From positions 1 through 64,000 of the forward strand of contig NZ_JOFX01000015.1 in NCBI RefSeq assembly GCF_000719345.1: a DNA stretch of 64,000 nt, in the 5' to 3' direction. A model generated the notes under the pieces. It had not been told where the DNA came from. It did not search any database and worked only from the letters and a program-made list of their open reading frames with translations. Shown piece after piece: positions 59,531 to 64,000 of this stretch (its first letter is position 1; each line of letters begins with the position of its first letter). Origin of the DNA: Streptomyces sp. NRRL F-2664 (GTDB lineage Bacteria; Actinomycetota; Actinomycetes; Streptomycetales; Streptomycetaceae). The translations under genes were made by a program, and so were the position numbers.

Positions 59531-60949
59531 TCAGCTGTCGAAGCCGAGGCCGAGCTTGTCCATGGCCTTCAGCCAGAGGTTGCGGTGCCCGCCGCGGGCG
59601 TCCGCGCGGGCCAGCGACCACTTCGTCAGCGCGATCCCGGTCCAGGCGAACGGCTCCGGCGGGAACGGCATGGGCTTGGACCTCACCATCTCCAGCCGGG
59701 TCCGTTCGGTCGAGAGCCCGTCGAGCAGGTCCAGCATCACCTCCGCGCCGAAGCGGGTGGCGCCGACCCCGAGGCCGGTGTAGCCGGCCGCGTACGCCAC
59801 CCTGCCGGCATGCGCCGTGCCGAAGAAGGCGGAGAAGCGCGAGCAGGTGTCGATGGCCCCGCCCCAGGCGTGGCTGAACTTCAGGCCCTCCAACTGAGGG
59901 AAGGCGGTGAAGAAGTGCTCGGCGAGCCGCAGGTAGGTCTCGGGGCGGTGGTCGTATTCGGAGTCGAGCCTGCCGCGGTAGGGGTAGATCGCGTCGTAGC
60001 CGCCCCACAGGATCCGGTTGTCCCGGGTGATCCGGAAGTAGTGGAACTGGTTGGCGCTGTCCCCCAGGCCCTGGCGGTTCTTCCAGCCGACGGACGCCAG
60101 CTGCGCCTCGTCCAGCGGCTCGCTCGTCAGGGCGTAGTCGTAGACGGGGACGGTGAAGGGGCGGATCCGCCGGACCAGCGAGGGGAAGATGTTGGTGCCC
60201 AGGGCGACCCGGCGGGCGAGGATCGTGCCGTAGGGCGTCTCCACGGTCATCCCCCGGCCCGCCGCGGCGAGCTTCAGGCCGCGGGTGTTCTCGTAGATCC
60301 GCACCCCGAGGTCCAGACACGCCTGCTTCAGGCCCCAGGCCAGCCTCGCCGGGTTGAGCATGGCGACGCCGTCGCGGTCCCACAGGCCCGCGAGGAAGGT
60401 CGGGGAGTCGACCTCGGCGCGCACGGCGTCGCGGTCGAGCCATTCGGACGTGCCCGCCAGGCCCAGGCGCAGCGCCTCCTCGTGGAGTTCGCGCAGCTCC
60501 TCGACCTGGTGGGGTTCGGTGGCGACGTCGATCTCGCCGGTCCGCTCGAAGTCGCAGTCGATGCCGTAGCGGGCGACGGCCTCCTCGATGGCGTCGAGGT
60601 TGCGGGCGCCCAGCTCCTCCAGCTTCGCCAGCTCACCGGGCCAGCGGGCGATCCCGTTGCCCAGGCCGTGGGTGAGGGAGGCGGCGCAGAATCCGCCGTT
60701 GCGGCCGGAGGCGGCCCAGCCCGCCTCCTTGCTCTCGATCAGTACGACGTCCCGGTCGGGGTCGCGCTCCTTGGCGATGAGCGCGGTCCACAGGCCGCTG
60801 TAGCCGCCGCCGACGACCAGCAGGTCGCAGCGCTCGTCGGAGGTCAGCGCCGGCTGCGGGGCCGGCCTGCCGGGGTCGTCCAGCCAGTACGAGACCGGCT
60901 TCGCTTCGGAAAGGGATTTTGCAGCACTGCGCATGGCGACTGGGGCCAT
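59531..60949 (-). CDS. puuB: FAD-dependent amine oxidase, gamma-glutamylputrescine oxidase-like
   Basis: The product is 472 residues from ATG 60949. The FAD-binding DAO fold begins CDLLVVGGGYSGLWTALIAKE, with the ribose-binding glutamate in LIESKEAGWAASGRNGGF and a C-terminal GYTGLGVGATRFG segment. PuuB enzymes oxidise gamma-glutamylputrescine to the aldehyde with release of hydrogen peroxide and ammonia. The start is supported by GGGAG 9 nt upstream; TTG 60958 is an alternative. It follows potC by 30 bp on the same strand, the strongest evidence for a polyamine substrate. Related glycine or sarcosine oxidases cannot be excluded. Confidence 0.85.
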   Translation of the reverse strand: MAPVAMRSAAKSLSEAKPVSYWLDDPGRPAPQPALTSDERCDLLVVGGGYSGLWTALIAKERDPDRDVVLIESKEAGWAASGRNGGFCAASLTHGLGNGIARWPGELAKLEELGARNLDAIEEAVARYGIDCDFERTGEIDVATEPHQVEELRELHEEALRLGLAGTSEWLDRDAVRAEVDSPTFLAGLWDRDGVAMLNPARLAWGLKQACLDLGVRIYENTRGLKLAAAGRGMTVETPYGTILARRVALGTNIFPSLVRRIRPFTVPVYDYALTSEPLDEAQLASVGWKNRQGLGDSANQFHYFRITRDNRILWGGYDAIYPYRGRLDSEYDHRPETYLRLAEHFFTAFPQLEGLKFSHAWGGAIDTCSRFSAFFGTAHAGRVAYAAGYTGLGVGATRFGAEVMLDLLDGLSTERTRLEMVRSKPMPFPPEPFAWTGIALTKWSLARADARGGHRNLWLKAMDKLGLGFDS

Positions 60950-60979
60950 GTCTTCCAACTCCCTACGGGAACCACGGAA

Positions 60980-61786
60980 CTATTTCGGTTGTGCCTTCTT
61001 GCGGCGGTTGCCGACCATCTGGCCGGCGAGGACCACCAGCACCGCGATGACGAACATCGCCGTGCCGATGACGTTGATCTGCACGGGCGTACCGCGCTGG
61101 GCCGATCCCCACACGAACATGGGGAAGGTGACGGTGTTGCCCGAGTTGAAGTTGGTGATGATGAAGTCGTCGAACGAGAGCGCGAAGGAGAGCAGCGCGC
61201 CCGCCGCGATACCCGGTGCCGCGATGGGCAGGGTCACCCGCAGGAAGGTCTGCACCGGGCCCGCGTAGAGGTCCCGGGCGGCCTCCTCCAGCCGCGGGTC
61301 CATGGACAGGACACGGGCCTTGACCGCGGCGACGACGAAGCTGAGGCAGAACATGATGTGGGCGATGAGGATCGTCCAGAAGCCCAGCTCGATGCCCATG
61401 TTGAGGAAGAGGGCGAGCAGCGAGGCCGCCATCACGATCTCCGGCATGGCCATGGGCAGGAAGATCAGTGAGTTGACCGCGCCGCGTGCCCTGAAGCGGT
61501 AGCGCACCAGCGCGAAGGCGATCGCGGTGCCCAGGGCGGTCGCGGCGAGCGTGGACCACAGGGCGATCTGGAGCGAGAGCCCGAGGGAGCCGCACAGGTC
61601 GGCGACGCCGCAGGGGTCCTTCCACGCGTCCAGCGAGAACTCCTGCCAGGCGTAGTTGAACCGCCCGGAGGGGTTGTTGAAGGAGAAGACGGTGACGACG
61701 ACGTTCGGCAGGATCATGTAGGCGAGCGTGGCGAGGCCCGCGATCACGACCAGGTTGCGCCGCAGCCAGGCGAGGGGGGTGCGCAT
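60980..61786 (-). CDS. potC: Spermidine/putrescine ABC transporter permease PotC
   Basis: PotC is one of the two inner-membrane permeases of the PotABCD importer. The product is 268 residues with six predicted membrane helices. The EAA loop that docks on the ATPase is EEAARDLYAGPVQTFLRVTLP. Its ATG shares one base with the potB stop (TGATG). It precedes the PuuB-like oxidase gene by 30 bp in a probable potD-potA-potB-potC-puuB operon. Confidence 0.92.
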   Translation of the reverse strand: MRTPLAWLRRNLVVIAGLATLAYMILPNVVVTVFSFNNPSGRFNYAWQEFSLDAWKDPCGVADLCGSLGLSLQIALWSTLAATALGTAIAFALVRYRFRARGAVNSLIFLPMAMPEIVMAASLLALFLNMGIELGFWTILIAHIMFCLSFVVAAVKARVLSMDPRLEEAARDLYAGPVQTFLRVTLPIAAPGIAAGALLSFALSFDDFIITNFNSGNTVTFPMFVWGSAQRGTPVQINVIGTAMFVIAVLVVLAGQMVGNRRKKAQPK

Positions 61787-62715
61787 CAGACCAGGTCCTC
61801 CGTCCCCGCTCGGCGGATGTAGATGGTGACCATGATCAGCACGATGGCCATGAGGATGAACGACAGCGCGGCCGCCGTCGGGTAGTCGAGGATCCTGAGG
61901 TACTGCGACTGGATGACGTTGCCGATCATCCGGGTGTCCGTGGAGCCGAGCAGCTCGGCGTTCACGTAGTCGCCGCTCGCCGGGATGAAGGTGAGCAGGG
62001 TCCCGGAGACCACGCCCGGCATGGACAGCGGGAAGGTGACCTTCCGGAAGACCGTGGCGGGGCGGGCGTACAGGTCCCCGGCCGCCTCGTGCAGGCGGGT
62101 GTCGATGCGCTCCAGCGAGGAGTACAGCGGCAGGATCATGAAGGGGAGGAAGTTGTACGTCAGGCCGCAGACGACCGCGAGCGGCGTGGCCAGCACCCGG
62201 TCCCCCTCGGTCATGCCGAGCCAGCTGGTGACGTCGAGGAAGCCGACGGCGTTGAGGCCGGCGACCACCGGTCCGCCGTCGGCCAGGATCGTCTTCCAGG
62301 CCAGGGTGCGGATCAGGAAGCTGGTGAAGAACGGGGCGATGACCAGCACCAGGAGCAGGTTGCGCCAACGGCCGGCCTTGAACGCGATCAGGTAGGCCAG
62401 CGGGTACCCGAGCAGCAGGCACAGCGCGGTGGCGGTGCCGGCGTACAGCAGGGAGCGCAGGAACTGGGGCAGGTACTCGGTGAAGGCGTCCCAGTACGTC
62501 TGGAAGTGCCAGGTGACCCGGAAGCCCTCTTCGAGGGAGCCGGTCTGCACGGAGGTGGAGGCCTGGTAGACCATCGGCAGCACGAAGAAGACCAGCAGCC
62601 ACAGGATGCCGGGGAGCAGCAGCCAGTACGGGACCAGCCGCTTGCGCACGGACGGCTTGTGCACCGGGGGTTCGGCGGGGGCGGGCGCCTGGGGCGGCGC
62701 GGCGGTGGCGGTCAC
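61786..62715 (-). CDS. potB: Spermidine/putrescine ABC transporter permease PotB
   Basis: The product is 309 residues from GTG 62715. An Ala/Pro-rich cytoplasmic N-terminus (1-28) precedes six membrane helices, the first at about 30-50 (WLLLPGILWLLVFFVLP). The EAA-type loop is HEAAGDLYARPATVFRKVTFP. The GTG overlaps the potA TGA (GTGA), and GAGGAG lies within the end of potA. It pairs with PotC to form the channel. Confidence 0.92.
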   Translation of the reverse strand: MTATAAPPQAPAPAEPPVHKPSVRKRLVPYWLLLPGILWLLVFFVLPMVYQASTSVQTGSLEEGFRVTWHFQTYWDAFTEYLPQFLRSLLYAGTATALCLLLGYPLAYLIAFKAGRWRNLLLVLVIAPFFTSFLIRTLAWKTILADGGPVVAGLNAVGFLDVTSWLGMTEGDRVLATPLAVVCGLTYNFLPFMILPLYSSLERIDTRLHEAAGDLYARPATVFRKVTFPLSMPGVVSGTLLTFIPASGDYVNAELLGSTDTRMIGNVIQSQYLRILDYPTAAALSFILMAIVLIMVTIYIRRAGTEDLV

Positions 62716-63860
62716 GCGCTCTCCTCGACCGTCTCGATGCCCGCGTCGATGTCCTGGGCCGCGTCGAGCCCGAAGGTGTGCTCGGGATTCCAGTGCAGAA
62801 CGACCTCGGCGCCCGGGACCAGGCGGCCGTCGCGCTCGATGTTCTGGACGTAGACCTCCAGCTCGGGGCAGACGGGGCTGTCGATGACGAACTGGGTGGA
62901 GACTCCGATGAAGGAGGAGGCGGCTATCCGGCCGGTGATCCTGTTCCGGCCGGTGGCTACGGTGTGCTCCTCCTCGGCCGGCACCAGGGAGATCTTCTCC
63001 GGCCGCACCCCGACCAGCAGCTTCCCGCCCGTGCTGGGCGTGGTCGAGCAGCGGGCGGCGGGCAGCCGCAGGGTGGTGCCGCAGGCCGAGACGACGATGT
63101 CGGAGGCGGCGGACTCCACGGAGGCCTCGATGAGGTTGGAGGTGCCGAGGAAGTTGGCGACGAAGGTGGTCCGCGGGTTCTCGTAGAGCCCGGCGGGGGC
63201 GCCCAGCTGCTCGACGCGGCCGCCGTTCATCACGGCGACCGTGTCGGCCATGGTCATGGCCTCCTCCTGGTCGTGCGTGACGTGCACGAAGGTGATGCCG
63301 ACCTCGGTCTGGATGCGCTTGAGCTCCAGCTGCATCTGGCGGCGCAGCTTCAGGTCGAGGGCGCCGAGCGGCTCGTCGAGGAGCAGCACCTGGGGGTGGT
63401 TGATCAGGGCCCGGGCGACGGCGACGCGCTGCTGCTGGCCACCGGAGAGCTGGTGCGGCTTGCGCTGGGCGAACTGGCCGAGCTGGACCAGCTCCAGCAT
63501 CTCGTCGACCTGCTTCTTGACCGACTTGATGCCGCGGCGGCGCAGGCCGAAGGCGATGTTCTCGAAGATCGTCAGGTGCGGGAAGAGCGCGTAGCTCTGG
63601 AAGACCGTGTTGACCGGGCGCTTGTGGGGCGGCAGGTGGGTGACGTCCCGGTCGCCGAGGTGGACGGTGCCGGTGGAGGGCTCCTCCAGTCCCGCGATCA
63701 TGCGCAGGGTGGTCGTCTTGCCGCAGCCGGAGGCGCCGAGCAGGGCGAAGAAGGAGCCCTGGGGGATGGTCAGGTCCAGCGGGTGCACGGCGGTGAAGGT
63801 GCCGTAGTGCTTGCTGATCCCGGAGAGGCGGACGTCGCCGCCCGCGGTCTTGTCAGTCAT
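62712..63860 (-). CDS. potA: Spermidine/putrescine ABC transporter ATPase PotA
   Basis: PotA powers polyamine import. The product is 382 residues. Walker A is GASGCGKT (42-49), the signature [13 protein letters not shown], Walker [13 protein letters not shown] and the switch histidine in [14 protein letters not shown]-terminal TOBE regulatory domain fills about 290-380. ATG 63860 lies 72 bp after the potD stop. Spermidine- versus putrescine-preference cannot be inferred. The overlap with potB indicates coupled translation. Confidence 0.95.
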   Translation of the reverse strand: MTDKTAGGDVRLSGISKHYGTFTAVHPLDLTIPQGSFFALLGASGCGKTTTLRMIAGLEEPSTGTVHLGDRDVTHLPPHKRPVNTVFQSYALFPHLTIFENIAFGLRRRGIKSVKKQVDEMLELVQLGQFAQRKPHQLSGGQQQRVAVARALINHPQVLLLDEPLGALDLKLRRQMQLELKRIQTEVGITFVHVTHDQEEAMTMADTVAVMNGGRVEQLGAPAGLYENPRTTFVANFLGTSNLIEASVESAASDIVVSACGTTLRLPAARCSTTPSTGGKLLVGVRPEKISLVPAEEEHTVATGRNRITGRIAASSFIGVSTQFVIDSPVCPELEVYVQNIERDGRLVPGAEVVLHWNPEHTFGLDAAQDIDAGIETVEESA

Positions 63861-63932
63861 GGATGGTCCCGGGGTTGGTGGGCGAAGAGGTCGAGGGGGG
63901 AGGGCCGCCGCGGGGCGGCCGGCGCGGTCGGC

Positions 63933-64000
63933 CTAGGCGCCGATGAGCTTGGCGAACTTCTCCTCGTACGCCGTCTCTTCCTCGCCGGTGAGGGAGCGGA
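63933..64000 (-). CDS. potD: Spermidine/putrescine-binding protein PotD, C-terminal end only
   Basis: Only the last 22 codons and the TAG stop (63933-63935) are in the window. They read as ending LTGEEETAYEEKFAKLIGA, the familiar C-terminus of Streptomyces polyamine-binding proteins. The rest lies beyond the right edge. It would be the first gene of the potDABC-puuB operon, and the operon promoter is therefore outside the window. Confidence 0.75.
   Translation of the reverse strand, partial: RSLTGEEETAYEEKFAKLIGA

Overview
This is a high-GC actinomycete chromosome segment, almost certainly from a Streptomyces. The evidence is GC-rich third codon positions, GTG and TTG starts, rrn-type tandem promoters at the left edge, and a gene order matching, as far as I remember it, the S. 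coelicolor block from RNase J (about SCO5745) down to the polyamine transporter (about SCO5667). No comparison was run, so strain-level placement is open. No CRISPR array, prophage, insertion-sequence transposase or tRNA gene was found.

Layout. 1-420: leader and tandem promoters of an rRNA operon reading leftward out of the window, then a bidirectional terminator. 0.4-10.7 kb: core genes, mostly leftward (RNase J, dapA, thyX, dapB, M16 protease, pnp, rpsO), plus two small rightward membrane-protein genes. 10.8-25.5 kb: a type VII (ESX) secretion locus with eccD, eccC, two WXG100 genes, the mycosin mycP, eccB, eccE, an unrecognised 232-residue protein and a 788-residue proline-rich MinD/EspI-like ATPase. 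A DUF397 gene and a 61-bp palindrome lie inside it. 25.5-35 kb: ribF, a 1.3-kb gene-free and possibly decayed stretch, then the translation/ribosome-maturation set rimP-nusA-ylxR-infB-ylxP-rbfA-truB, all leftward. 35-38 kb: four rightward genes (TAT lipoprotein, DUF4439 ferritin-like, a kinase-fold protein without its catalytic residues, SPFH protein). 38-46.9 kb: proS, two GNAT acetyltransferases, the isoprenoid genes ispG and dxr flanking an S2P-type protease, and an unknown protein. 46.9-64 kb: a long acyl-CoA dehydrogenase, aldehyde dehydrogenase, PucR regulator, TraD/FtsK-like membrane ATPase, gabT, PAP2 phosphatase, a secreted GH18 chitinase with a DasR-type operator in its promoter, an unknown protein, a PuuB-like oxidase and potCBA plus the end of potD.

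How genes connect. dapA and dapB feed lysine and cell-wall diaminopimelate. RNase J and PNPase are the RNA-decay pair, next to rpsO as in many bacteria. The Ecc proteins form the ESX membrane channel, MycP its protease and the WXG100 pair its likely substrates. potABCD, the PuuB-like oxidase, gabT and the aldehyde dehydrogenase could together take putrescine to GABA and succinate, with the PucR protein as candidate regulator. The likeliest places for new biology are the ESX locus with its unknown member, the catalytically stripped kinase-fold protein, the decayed gap near 27 kb and the polyamine/GABA neighbourhood.
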